Shown: piece by piece, positions 51,007 to 60,900 of the stretch
How the letters are laid out: each line of letters opens with the position of its first letter
Position numbering within the stretch: position 1 is the first letter of the stretch
Assembly (NCBI GenBank): GCA_026184775.1
Contig: JANCYW010000012.1
Location: 186,001 to 250,000, forward strand
Source: Cyanidium caldarium
Lineage: Eukaryota; Rhodophyta; Bangiophyceae; Cyanidiales; Cyanidiaceae
Reading direction: 5' to 3'
DNA length: 64,000 nt
Made by a program: the position numbers and the translations under genes
Notes under the pieces: model-generated
What the model saw: the letters and a program-made list of their open reading frames with translations, nothing else
Databases searched by the model: none
Told to the model about the DNA's origin: nothing

Positions 51007-52257
51007 TTATAACGCATCGTCGAGGATGCGCTCGCGAAGGCGTCTCATCTCGTCACACATGTATTGGATGTTGTGCAGCGTCAATAATGCGGCAGCGAGG
51101 GGTTCATGCGCGCGCCACAAGTGGTGTAAATAGGCCAGCGTGTGGTGGCGGCTGACGAAACCGCCACAGCCCTCATCGACCGGTTCGAACACCCGCTCCC
51201 ACTGGCGGCTGCGGATGCGCACGCGACCGCGCGAGCGCGTCAACAGCGTGCCGTGCCGACCGAGCCGCGTCGGATAACACGAGTCGAAAGTGTCCACGCC
51301 CAGCGGCACCGCCTGCTCGATGCTCTCCATATCGGCAATGCCGAGCAGGTGATTGGGCTTGTCGGCGGGCAGCAACGGCATCAGGAATTGCAGCAGTGCG
51401 ATCAATTCCTGGCGGTCTTTACCCAAACTGCCGCCGATGCCGATGCCGTCGAACGGCAGCGCCGTCAGGTACTCGGCAGAGAGGCGGCGCAACGACTCGT
51501 CCACCCCGCCGTGCACCACGCAGTACATGGCTTGCTGGCGCACGTCCCGCAGGTGCTCTTGCAGCGAGCGCGCCTCCCAACGGTGCGACAGGTACACCGA
51601 GCGCCGCAGCGCCTCCGGCTCGATGTGGTACGGCGGCAGCTCGTCGAGGGGAATAATGATGTCGGCGCCGAGTGCTTTCTGCGCTTGCACCGACGACTCG
51701 GGTGTGAGCGTCAGGATGCGCCCGTCCACGTACGAGCGGAACGTGGCGCCGTCCTCGGTGACCCGTAACAGCCGACCCTCCAGCTCTCGCTTGCGCGTCT
51801 TCATGTTCAGCTCATCGTAAACGGATCCGTGGGCGAGCGAGAACACCTGAAAGCCGCCCGAATCGGTCATGAGCGGGCGGTCGCGTTGCATGAAGCGGTG
51901 CAGGCCGCCCGCAGCTGCTACGACGTCGGCGCCCGGCTGCAGCATGAGGTGAAACGTGTTGCAGAACATGAGCTCCAACCCGGCGTCGTTTGCCCGCGGC
52001 TGATCGACCATTTTAAGTGCGGCATTGGTGCCTACCGCCACAAAGTTGGGCGTGTTCACCACGCCGTGCGGGGTGTGCAGCTGGCCCACCCGCGCCCGCG
52101 ATCGCCGGGAGCGATGCAACACGGTGAAGCGGAAAAAGTCCCCACGCTCGTACGGACCGAATTGTTCCGCCGGCGGTGGCGTCGTGTAGGGATCGATGAC
52201 CCACTTCCATACTTTTCGTTGCAGTCGCCGTAGTGTCGGCGAGACTGCGGCACTCAT
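51007..52257 (-). CDS. tRNA-guanine transglycosylase (queuine/preQ1 type), zinc site incomplete
   Basis: A 416-residue TGT, which exchanges guanine-34 of GUN-anticodon tRNAs for a queuosine precursor. Clear signatures: VVNTPNFVAVGTNAALKMVD, FCNTFHLMLQPGADVV, LMTDSGGFQVFSLAHGSVYD (general base Asp), IIIPLDELPPYHIEPEALRR (nucleophile Asp), MYCVVHGGVDESLRRL, GIGGSLGKDRQE and DTFDSCYPTRLGRHGTLLTR. The zinc-binding C-x-C-x2-C reads C-G-G-F-V-S (about 364-369), so two of three Cys ligands are missing, although the His of LLTLHNIQYM remains. Wording of several blocks (IPLDELPPY, GGSLGK, FDSCYPT...RHG) resembles chlamydial TGTs from memory rather than the eukaryotic QTRT1. First ATG 52255-52257. Confidence 0.88.
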   Translation of the reverse strand: MSAAVSPTLRRLQRKVWKWVIDPYTTPPPAEQFGPYERGDFFRFTVLHRSRRSRARVGQLHTPHGVVNTPNFVAVGTNAALKMVDQPRANDAGLELMFCNTFHLMLQPGADVVAAAGGLHRFMQRDRPLMTDSGGFQVFSLAHGSVYDELNMKTRKRELEGRLLRVTEDGATFRSYVDGRILTLTPESSVQAQKALGADIIIPLDELPPYHIEPEALRRSVYLSHRWEARSLQEHLRDVRQQAMYCVVHGGVDESLRRLSAEYLTALPFDGIGIGGSLGKDRQELIALLQFLMPLLPADKPNHLLGIADMESIEQAVPLGVDTFDSCYPTRLGRHGTLLTRSRGRVRIRSRQWERVFEPVDEGCGGFVSRHHTLAYLHHLWRAHEPLAAALLTLHNIQYMCDEMRRLRERILDDAL

Positions 52258-52452
52258 GCGACCCGCCGCACCGAGAAAACCAATGCGGCCGCGCCGGGGC
52301 GAGCCGAACAAGCGCGATTTCGGCGCAAGAGCCAGAGCACATCAGCGGGCGTTCCAAGCGTGTGAGAGGGCGCCCACTCGACAGGTCGGTATCTTCCAAA
52401 GCAGTGGGTTGCTTTCTAACGGGACCGCTTATGCGGGCCAGTGCCCGTCGCT

Positions 52453-53193
52453 CTAACTTTCTTGAACGGCGGTGGGGAATACGTCGCGGTCGATGGTCTG
52501 CAGCACCTTCTTCAAGTAGCTCTCCTGCAACTTGCGATACTCGCCGGCCTTGTCCGTAAGCAGCGTGATGCGCTCGTTCTGCATGGCTACGTAGCACACC
52601 AGGCACGCCTGCAGCATGGTCGGGGCGTGGCGCAGCAGGAACGCTTGCCGGGTGAGCACGTCGCTCTCGGCGTCGCGGAACTTGCTCTCGGCGTCGTACA
52701 TCAGGTCGCGCACCTGGGTGAGCGCCTTGTCGGGAGCGTTGGCCTTTTCCTTGTCGTCCACGACGGCGCGCCGGGCGTCGTAGTCTTTGGCCAGCCGCTC
52801 CAGTTTGGCGGAGCGCGCTTTGCACTCGTTCAGGCGCTTTTTGAACTCTTTGATGTGGCGCAACAGGTGGGCAGACGGGGCGTCCCCTTGGTCGGCTTGC
52901 GGCTGCCGCAACGCTGCACGCAACGACTCCGCCAACGGTTGTACCTTGTCGGCCAACCGTTTGAGGTCGTCGCCGTCCGACTCACTCACGCCCTGCGGCG
53001 CGTCCTTGCCAAACGTCTGACTGCTCTCGGCCAACCGCACCCAACTGCCGTGCAGCTGTTCCAGGCTGCGCAGTAACCGGGTCAAACGGGCGTCCAACTG
53101 ATTCACCTCCCGGCGGTTCTTCTCGTACTCGATGAGCGGCGTGCGGTCCAACTTGCCAAAGCTCCGCTTCCAGCAGAAGCACGAACAGGCCAT
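52453..53193 (-). CDS. BAR-domain protein
   Basis: A 246-residue all-helical protein of amphiphysin/BAR type that would sense or induce membrane curvature as a dimer. The N-terminus MACSCFCWKRSFGKLDRTPL carries three Cys that could be acylated. The BAR start block EYEKNRREVNQLDARLTRLL is followed by long charged helices (HIKEFKKRLNECKARSAKLE, RLAKDYDARRAVVDDKEKAN) and LLRHAPTMLQACLVCYVAMQ near the C-terminus, where BAR domains keep a conserved helix. No SH3 or PX domain attached. ATG 53191-53193 gives this compact form; the frame is open to 53505 with no support. Upstream neighbour is a kinase on the same strand. Confidence 0.75.
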   Translation of the reverse strand: MACSCFCWKRSFGKLDRTPLIEYEKNRREVNQLDARLTRLLRSLEQLHGSWVRLAESSQTFGKDAPQGVSESDGDDLKRLADKVQPLAESLRAALRQPQADQGDAPSAHLLRHIKEFKKRLNECKARSAKLERLAKDYDARRAVVDDKEKANAPDKALTQVRDLMYDAESKFRDAESDVLTRQAFLLRHAPTMLQACLVCYVAMQNERITLLTDKAGEYRKLQESYLKKVLQTIDRDVFPTAVQES

Positions 53194-53666
53194 GGACAGA
53201 GCGAGAAGGGAACACAGGTCGAGTGTGTGCGTCTCTCTCTCTTGGAGACGGCTTGCTACTGGCCGACCGGTGTGCTTGTCAACAGCTGCGGGTGCCCGTG
53301 CACACACCTGTGTTGGTTGTGCGTGCACGCCCAGCGTACGGCCAAAAAAGGTGTTGCAGCCGACGCGTGTCCATGACGTGTCTGCGCCGCGAGCGCACCA
53401 GAACCCGATCGCGCGCGTGTACACGGCGAACGGCAGAACGCGGGAACCGGATGCCGAGGCATCCTGTGTGCTCTCAGTGTGTGTCGCATACTTTGGCGGG
53501 ATCATTGCCTAGCCGGCACTCTTTTACGGGGATGAAGGTGAGACGTGCCATAACCGCCGCCGCTCCTGACGTCCGCGCCCACTCCGATCCGGTGTATCCG
53601 AGGTGGTCGCGGCGGGAACACCGGACATCGTTCGCGCATTTCGTTGCGCTCGCGCTATACACTCAT
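53194..53666. other. Intergenic region, BAR protein / TKL kinase
   Basis: 473 bp between two minus-strand genes. It contains frames in several phases without protein character, and the open but unsupported N-terminal continuation of the BAR frame. Presumed promoter of the BAR gene and 3' end of the kinase gene. Confidence 0.35.
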
Positions 53667-54725
53667 TCATTCATTGGCCGATCGAAAGCCGAGCAGGCGG
53701 CTGAATCCGCCACTTTGCTCATTCGAGTCGGCCACCGACTCCAACACCGGGATCAAGTCTTCAAACGTGGGTCGCTGAGCCGGATCCATTTGCCAGCAGC
53801 CACGGATGCACTTGGCGTACTGCGGCGGGCACGAGTCGGGAATGGCCGGCATTTGGCCATTGATGACGTTACGGTACACCTCGACTTGGGCGACGCCCTT
53901 GAAGATTCGCGTCCGGGTGAACAGTTCCCACAGGATGCCGCCCATGCTGAACACGTCCGCCGCCGAGCCGTACGCCTCTTGGCGCAACACCTCCGGCGCG
54001 GCGAACTGCACGGTGCCCACACAGGTCATCACGCTCTCGGCCAACATGAATCGCGACAGTCCAAAGTCGCATATCTTCAACGTATAGCCGCGGTCGATGA
54101 GCAAGTTGTTGGTCTTCAGGTCGCGGTGCAGTATCGGCGGAGACAGCGAGTGCAGGTACGCCATGCCGCGCGCCGCATCTAGTGCCCAGTTGACGCGCAC
54201 CGGCACGAATGGGTACGACGTCTTGCTGCCGGTGAGGATCTCGCGCAGGGTGCCGCGCTCCAAGTACTCGGTGACGATCATGACCAGCGACGGCTGCAGA
54301 ACGATGCCCATGGCGAGCACAATGTTCGGATGTCGCAGGCTGCAGTACATCCGCGCCTCCTTGACGAACGCCTCGACGGCCTCCTCCTGATCCAGCACGT
54401 TCTCCGGTGAGTGACAGTCGATGATCTTGACGGCCACTTTGGTGCCGTGCAACCAGCCCTCGGCCACCATTCCGAACGAGCCGCTGCCTATGGTGCGCCC
54501 GATGCGAAGCGATTCGCGCGGGATAATATACTGAGAGGTGCTGTCGTCGAGGCAGACCATCGAGCCGGACGACTCGCCGAACAGCGACTTGGCCGACTTG
54601 ATGGGCGACGTCCGGCCAGTTTCTGCCGTCCGCGTCGCCGTGGCCCGCGACCTAGCCGCGCCGGCGCGCACACCGTCTCCATCTCTGCGCGAGTGCTGCG
54701 GCCCGGTGGAGCAGGTGAGGCCCAT
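53667..54725 (-). CDS. TKL-type (Raf/CTR1-like) protein kinase, possibly N-myristoylated
   Basis: A 352-residue kinase with a single domain at about residues 70-325. Motifs: IGRTIGSGSFGMVAEGWLHG (glycine loop), TKVAVKIIDC (Lys), LERGTLREILTG, ILHRDLKTNNLLIDRGYTLK (catalytic loop), ICDFGLSRFM (DFG), TVQFAAPEVLRQEAYGSAAD (APE) and GCWQMDPAQRPTFEDLIPVL. All catalytic residues are intact. The HRDLKTNNLL and RPTFEDL forms point to the tyrosine-kinase-like group with probable Ser/Thr specificity. ATG 54723-54725 gives MGLTCSTG, which fits an N-myristoylation sequence (Gly2, Ser6) with a palmitoylatable Cys5, suggesting membrane attachment. The 60-residue leader is disordered. Confidence 0.88.
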   Translation of the reverse strand: MGLTCSTGPQHSRRDGDGVRAGAARSRATATRTAETGRTSPIKSAKSLFGESSGSMVCLDDSTSQYIIPRESLRIGRTIGSGSFGMVAEGWLHGTKVAVKIIDCHSPENVLDQEEAVEAFVKEARMYCSLRHPNIVLAMGIVLQPSLVMIVTEYLERGTLREILTGSKTSYPFVPVRVNWALDAARGMAYLHSLSPPILHRDLKTNNLLIDRGYTLKICDFGLSRFMLAESVMTCVGTVQFAAPEVLRQEAYGSAADVFSMGGILWELFTRTRIFKGVAQVEVYRNVINGQMPAIPDSCPPQYAKCIRGCWQMDPAQRPTFEDLIPVLESVADSNEQSGGFSRLLGFRSANE

Positions 54726-55405
54726 GCCGTTGCACTCAGCGCGCCCAAGCGTCACCGCGTCCGGCGTGCTCGCAACGGCACTCACAACGCCCCGCCACTG
54801 CGCGTGCGTTCACCGGGCAGCTCGCGGAAGCGACTCGAAGCGCCCTGCGCGCCGGCGACGCGCTGAGGTGTCCGGCGAACGCACGCGTCTGCACCCGAGC
54901 CGCCAACAAAGCGCCAGCGCCAAATCGCCGTGCGCGTTCGATGCGTGCGGCGGGCAGATTTGCTCTGGAAATCGCCTTCGAATGCAGAAAAGCGAGAGCT
55001 GGGAGCGAGTACGGCAAGGGGCGGCGGCAGAAAAGCAGCATGGAGAGGAACGGAGTGGGTCGTTGGGAGGCACATTCTGCCAGTTGAATCGGCGACTCTC
55101 AGAGAGGCACCCAGTCAAAACTCTCAGAGCATCGATTGCTCCACGTTGCACTTTTTCCTTTCTACTCCCGCCCAATCCATATGGCGACGCCACCCCTCCC
55201 CTACCTGCCGCCTGGGGCAGTGACGCTCCCCTTCCCTCCGGATGCGCCTTCCCGCTGACAGCGTTCTTCACCGCGACCGCAAAAAGCGCGCCAACCCGCA
55301 AAATATTTTTGGCGCGCAGATTCCCCGCGGCCTTTCGAACAGCCGATGGCCGCTCGTCTCTGCGCCCACATGGCGCGCACTTTGGACGCTCGAGTTTGAC
55401 GTCCC
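54726..55405. promoter_or_regulatory. Long divergent intergenic region with E2F-like inverted repeat
   Basis: 680 bp between the divergent kinase and LysM-protein ATGs, the longest shared upstream region in the window apart from 30.5-31.1 kb. Short antisense frames fill it without protein character. It contains a perfect 9-bp inverted repeat at 55286-55317 (see separate entry). Confidence 0.4.
55286..55317. promoter_or_regulatory. Inverted repeat of GCGCGCCAA / TTGGCGCGC, E2F-site-like
   Basis: GCGCGCCAA at 55286-55294 and its exact complement TTGGCGCGC at 55309-55317, separated by 14 bp that include AAAATATTT. Each arm with its flank matches the E2F/DP consensus TTTSSCGC (TTTGGCGC on the plus strand at 55308-55315). 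It lies 89 bp upstream of the LysM-protein ATG. Binding is inferred from consensus only. Confidence 0.45.
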
Positions 55406-57826
55406 ATGCGCCAGAAAACGCTCCTCCGCAGTGAGCGCAGTGATTGCTCTGAGCAAGCTCGTATTCTCAAGCTCGGCGGCAACGATCGCCAAGGTGACAC
55501 CGCCGCAGGCGCGATGCGAAACACTCCCCGTTCGGCCGAGGGCCACGTGCCGGCCGGCTCTCTGGCTTGGAGTGCGCCGCTGGTTTGGGCGCGCCCTGGC
55601 CACAGTGGCTGTGCGCTGAAACCGTCAACCAGTTCGCGGGTAGGCAAAGCAGTGGGGCAGCGCTCGTTGCCAGTGCGCGCGCCGCTACTGCGCATGGCGG
55701 TGCGCAGTCTGCCGCGCCCACCGGGCCGCTACGTGGAGACCGCGGAGGGCGACACCTTGGCGGCCATCGCCGCCAAGTACGGTATGCCGCCGGAGCAAGT
55801 GTATGTGTTGAACAACAAGGCGAGGAATTTGGAGTTTGTGGAGCCGTCGAGTCGGCTGGCACAGGCGCTCGGACTGGGGCGCGACGAGGCGATGGAGGTG
55901 GGTGCACGCTCGGCCGATCCACTGCTGCGCCCGCTGCGTGCCCAACAGCGGGTGTTTGTGCCATACACCGCGCCGGGCAAAAAGGGCATCCGGTTGTCGC
56001 GGGTGGAACCGGCCGAGTCGACCATGAAAACGACGGACGGGCGGAAGCAAGCGCCATCCGGAGCCGCTGCTACGAATGCGACCGCTCAGGGTGAACGTGC
56101 CACCGCCAAGACCGCCTCACGTTATCAGGTGCGTGTGCCGGCACCCACGGCCAGGGTGGAGGGTCCGGCACGCACGGACCAGAGCGTGCGCACCGCGTTG
56201 GTGCAGTCGGAGGCGAGGCCGGTGGTGCGCTCACTGGACCACGTGAGCGGCATGGCATCGCCCGACTTTTTTCTGGGCATCTTCGCGGTGTTGGTGGGAT
56301 TCTTTGCGGCGCGCTTCTCATTGCCGCGCTCCAACGACGCTGGCCAGGCGACGATGGCACCGCGTCTCGGGGCTGTGGCGCAAGGTCTAGCATTGGCCAT
56401 TCTGCGCGCCGGCCTGACGGTGACGATGCTTCTGGGCATATTCGTGCGCGGCGTGCTGGGCGGCGCGTGGATGGCGGTGTCGAAGGCGCGCTCGCTGGCC
56501 ACCACGGGACTCATGCAGTCGCTGGCGCTGTTGAAGCGTCTGGGCGAGGTGGTGTCGGTGGTGTTTGCACTGGTGTTGCGGGCGTTGGGTGCGATGGCGC
56601 GTCTGGCGCAGATGCTGGCAGTGGCGCTGCTGCTGGCGCTGTGGTCCGCCATACGAGCAACGACGCAACGCGTGTGCGCGCTGTGGAGCATGGCCTCGTC
56701 GCAGTCGAGTGCGCTGGCTGCGGGTATCGGGCACCGGCTGACCACACTGGGCAGTGTGACGGACGATGGGAGTGTGGTGTCGCTGCCGGAGGCGGACATG
56801 CCCTGGTGGTCCTCGCTGGGTGGTTGGTTCCGCGGTGGTCGGGACGACAGCCACGCCGCCCAGCCCTGGGTGTCGTGCGTGCTGCGGGAGCGCGCCCAAC
56901 TCTCCGACCGCTACGTGCGCATGCGTTTCGACCTGCCCGAAGGATGCGAGTCGCTGCCGCTGCTGCTTGGCCAACGTCTGGAGGTGGATGTGCAGTTGAG
57001 CGAGCGCAGTTTGTGGAGCGATTACGGCGACGGCGTGGTCGAGCCCGAGCAACAGCGTCACAGCAGCGGCGGTCGACACCCCAAGCACATCCGGCGCCAT
57101 CGCATCGCCCTGGCCACTCCGCGTCGCCGCCTCGGCTCGTTCGACATCGTGGTGCCGGTGTCGCGGGCGTTGCGCGACGTGATGGCCGAGGCGAGCGGCG
57201 GCGGCGACAGCAGCACGGTACGCCGCGAGGTCGCTTACGGCAATGGCGGCGGCGCCGCGTTGCTGCAGCGCCCGGCACCGACATCGACGGGCGCGGCCAC
57301 GGCGTCCGACCTGGACGGTGCCGATGAGTTCGACGAGTCGTTCCTGGTGGCGCTGGAGTCGTTGGTGGAGGGCGTGGACGGCATCGCGGTGCGGCCGGCG
57401 CCCGACACCGAACTCATCTACCGTCGAGCTGCGACAGCGGATGGCGACAGCGCCACCGTCACCGAAGTGGCCATGGCCGCTTCCGGCCTCGGCATCGTGC
57501 CCTGCGTGCGCATCGCCGAGGAGATGTTGGCGGACTCGGAGTCGTCGGTCGGCCGCGTCACCATCGTCTACTACAACGAGCGCTCCACCGACTTTATCTT
57601 GCTGGACGAGCTGGAGCGCATGACCAAGCGCATGAACGAGCGTCTGCGTCTCAGTTGCATCTGGAACGAGAACGGCCAGACGGGCGCCGCCAAACTCGTG
57701 CCCGCCATGCCGGCCTGGTCCGAAGGCCTGATGGCCATCATCAGCGGCAACGAGCACTTTTCGCGCGAAGTGTGGCTGGCGCTGTGCGACTCGGGATACC
57801 CGGAGGATGCCATTACGTTGGTGTGA
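55406..57826 (+). CDS. LysM-domain membrane protein with ferredoxin-reductase-like C-terminus, putative plastid
   Basis: An 806-residue protein. Residues 1-95 resemble a transit peptide. A LysM domain lies at about 108-187 (YVETAEGDTLAAIAAKYGMP, then QVYVLNNKAR and QRVFVPYTAPGKKG). Hydrophobic helices follow at about 283-420 (FFLGIFAVLVGFFAARFSL, LTVTMLLGIFVRGVLGG, MLAVALLLALWSAI). The C-terminal third looks like an FAD/NAD(P) oxidoreductase: a barrel start WVSCVLRERAQLSDRYVRMR and LLLGQRLEVDVQL, and a nucleotide-binding part VAMAASGLGIVPCVRIAEEM, VTIVYYNERSTDFILLDELE, ending WLALCDSGYPEDAITLV. The usual G-G-T/S-G-I-A/T-P is A-A-S-G-L-G-I-V-P, and long inserts interrupt it, so activity is uncertain. 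Alternative start at residue 97. Confidence 0.65.
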   Translation: MRQKTLLRSERSDCSEQARILKLGGNDRQGDTAAGAMRNTPRSAEGHVPAGSLAWSAPLVWARPGHSGCALKPSTSSRVGKAVGQRSLPVRAPLLRMAVRSLPRPPGRYVETAEGDTLAAIAAKYGMPPEQVYVLNNKARNLEFVEPSSRLAQALGLGRDEAMEVGARSADPLLRPLRAQQRVFVPYTAPGKKGIRLSRVEPAESTMKTTDGRKQAPSGAAATNATAQGERATAKTASRYQVRVPAPTARVEGPARTDQSVRTALVQSEARPVVRSLDHVSGMASPDFFLGIFAVLVGFFAARFSLPRSNDAGQATMAPRLGAVAQGLALAILRAGLTVTMLLGIFVRGVLGGAWMAVSKARSLATTGLMQSLALLKRLGEVVSVVFALVLRALGAMARLAQMLAVALLLALWSAIRATTQRVCALWSMASSQSSALAAGIGHRLTTLGSVTDDGSVVSLPEADMPWWSSLGGWFRGGRDDSHAAQPWVSCVLRERAQLSDRYVRMRFDLPEGCESLPLLLGQRLEVDVQLSERSLWSDYGDGVVEPEQQRHSSGGRHPKHIRRHRIALATPRRRLGSFDIVVPVSRALRDVMAEASGGGDSSTVRREVAYGNGGGAALLQRPAPTSTGAATASDLDGADEFDESFLVALESLVEGVDGIAVRPAPDTELIYRRAATADGDSATVTEVAMAASGLGIVPCVRIAEEMLADSESSVGRVTIVYYNERSTDFILLDELERMTKRMNERLRLSCIWNENGQTGAAKLVPAMPAWSEGLMAIISGNEHFSREVWLALCDSGYPEDAITLV

Positions 57827-57954
57827 AGCACAGGGGGGCAGGTCGGTGATCCATCTCGCGGGCAGCATCCACGCATTGAAGAACAACCACTGCAGCATCG
57901 TCGCCGACGTCGATAAATCTACCACCACTCGGGTATCCACGGGCACTCGGCCGC

Positions 57955-60900
57955 TCAGCCATCACCAGCCGCCTCCGCCTCATTCACTCCCTGGTCATCC
58001 TCGGCGCGCTGCTCCAGCGCCTCCAGTTCCTCCACGGTGTTGGCGCCCTCCAGCCGCCACAACTGCGCGCTGCCCTCGCGCACCACATACGACTGCACGA
58101 TGCAGCCGCGCTGTACCGCCTCGTGCACGAAATCCGTCGCGTAGTATTCCGGCCGGCGTCCGGCACCGCGCGCACGCGCCCGACACTCTCCGAGTAACGT
58201 AAAGTAGGCGACGGCGTGTGCAACGACCATGCCGGAGTTGAACTCGCGTATTTCCGCATACTCCCGATTGTCCGCGCCGATCTCGCTCGCCTCCACAATG
58301 GCCGCGATAGGTCCGCCATCACCACCACCCCCACCACCACCCTCCTCCTCCTCTGCATCCTCGTCGTCTCGGCGGCGTACGATGCGGCCGTACGATCCGG
58401 CATCACGCTGTTCATAGCAACCGCTCACCACCAATCCCACATACGCCGGCAACTGCACCACTTCACCATTGCACTTGCGCACGGTCACCGTGTCGCGCCC
58501 GGCATACCGCCGTCGGTGTTCACGATGCGCCTGCAGTGCCCGTTGCACCCCGATGGCGTTCATCCCGGGGTTGTCACCGTACAGCACCACCACATCCCCC
58601 GCAAAACATCCCGGCAGACACGCTCGATACGCGGTATACACCGCGTGGCCGGTGCCCCACGGCTGCCGTTGCCACACCAGCGTAGCCGACGTCTGCGCCA
58701 GCGCCTGTTGCACCCAGTCGTGCGTCGCCGCGCCCACCACCACCACCGACGGTATGCTGAGCGCCTGCAACGCCTGCACCGAATAACGCACCAGCGGTCG
58801 GCCGCGGAACGAGTGCACCACCTTGGGGTAGGCGGCGCGAAACCGAGTGCCCTGTCCCGCCGCCAACACAATACCCACCACAGCGGCGTCAGCGGTATCC
58901 ACGGCGATGTTGCGAGCTTTCGTCGGCGATGAAAGCGTGCCATAGACCGGCGGCACCGTGTCCGCTTCAAACTGAGCCAGCGGTGTGGCGGTAAGTGCGG
59001 TCGCACACGACGATGAGATGTCCTCCGTCGATGTCGCATCCTTCTGGGGTGCACGCTCCAGAAAAGCGCGCGTACCGACCGCGATCGCCTCGGCCAGCGC
59101 CCGGGCCGCGGCCTCGCTCTCCGCACATTCCGCGTAGATGCGCAACACGCGTTCCGTCTGGGACGGACGCACCACCGCCCGCGACGCTTCCACCGCCATG
59201 CCGACTTGTGCGGCCACTCGCTCTCGTGCGGCATCGACCACTTCCGTCTGATATCCCTCCGGTTGCAGCACGCGCGTCTCGTCGGCACTCAAGTGCCATC
59301 GCACCTCCGACGACAGTTTCAGCTGGAGCGACACCGACGGATACCGCCGCACCTGCAGCCATTCCCGATGTCGCTGCCAGAAGCGCTCTGGCGTCTCGCA
59401 GCGCCACAACGCCTCTACCACCAACAGCAACGCCACTGCATCGCTGCCCACCTTGCCCAATAACGCCGTCAGCGCCAGCAAACGCCGTGCCGCTCGCCGC
59501 ACAACCGCAGCGACATCCACCGCCTCCATCGCCTCCCGCAACCGCTGCCGTAGCGCTGCGGAGGCGTAGACCGCGGCATGCCCGTTCGGTTCGCAGTATA
59601 CCGCGATATCCAACGCCACCTCCGCACGGTCGCGCAGATACTGCACCCCGGTAGGTACCCAGTGCAGCTCAGGCGAGCGCTGTCGCAGTCGCTGCCAGTA
59701 GGCACCATTCGCGTACGCGGTCAGTACGGTGCCGAAACGCAGGCGGTGAAATGGCTCGCGCACCACGACGCCATTCGACACCGTGAGCTGCGGACAGGTC
59801 TGCAGTGCCTGCAACTGCTCCGACACCAGCGCACTCAATACCATCGCCATCCAGTCACCGTCCAGAATGGTCACGGGGCACTCGTGGTCGGCAGCCGGCT
59901 CATACCAAATCACCCGGTCGGCGTCACCATCGAACGCCGCTGCTCGCCACGGCCGGGTCGTGTGCTGATCGTCACACTGCAGATACACCGTCGCTTGTCG
60001 CTGGCGATGCACGTATTCGGCGCCGCACGCACGATTGCACTGCTGCGACTGGCGATGGGTGTGCCGCAGTTGCAGCGGGAAATCCAACGGAGCGGCCAAT
60101 CGCTCCAACACCACCGACGCGGCGCCATACGCACCGTCCACCAGCAGCACGGTGCGCGTGTCGTAAGCGCTGGCAGGCGTGTCGGAGCTGGCGGCGTCTT
60201 CTGCGACGTCCTGCAGTGCTCGGCACCAGGCGCGATATCCCAGTAACAGATGTTCGTCGCAGTAGGATTCCCACGAGCCGTCATTGCCGTCATGCAACGA
60301 CCGCACGCAGTACTGCAAGTAAGGAGTGGTGGTCAGGCCCACCTGGCGCACACCGCAACCTCCGCTGGCCGTCAGCGTGGCCTGGACGGCCACCGCCTCC
60401 AATGCAGTGGAGCTCGCTCGATTGTCGTAACCGATAACCACCAAGCCGCCACCGCTGGGCGTCGACGCGGCGCTCGACCTACATGACACCGGCTCGCCGA
60501 CGCGCACTCGCTGCACGAGTGCCAGTAGGCGTTGTCGCAGGGATATCATCGACTCGGCGGGTGCCCCGTCCGCAGGACTGGTGAGGGAGAGCAGTTCGGA
60601 GAGCGCGTCACCGAAATGCTCTTGTTGCAGATGACGCGGCGTCGAGGCCGCGTCATCCATCATCAGCCCGCCGTCGCTGCGCACGATCTTCACCCCGTTC
60701 TCCTCGGGCGGGTTGTGCGACGCGGTGATCATCAGCCCGAGCACGCCGCCTCGTCGCTCCGCCACGATCGCAGCCAGTGCGGCCACGCGACATACGGCCG
60801 CCTGGAGATTATCGTCCGCCACCGCTCGCACGCTGCCGGCACTGTACCGCTCGGGCCGTTGGAGAGGATATTGGTGGAGGAAGAGGCGCAGGAGCGCGTC

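Noticed and set aside
51181-51206. GGTTCGAAC-like tRNA T-loop sequence
   Set aside because: Lies inside the TGT coding sequence and no acceptor or anticodon stem can be drawn around it.
56387-57946. 519-codon minus-strand frame over the LysM protein
   Set aside because: His/Gln-rich antisense shadow of the LysM gene.
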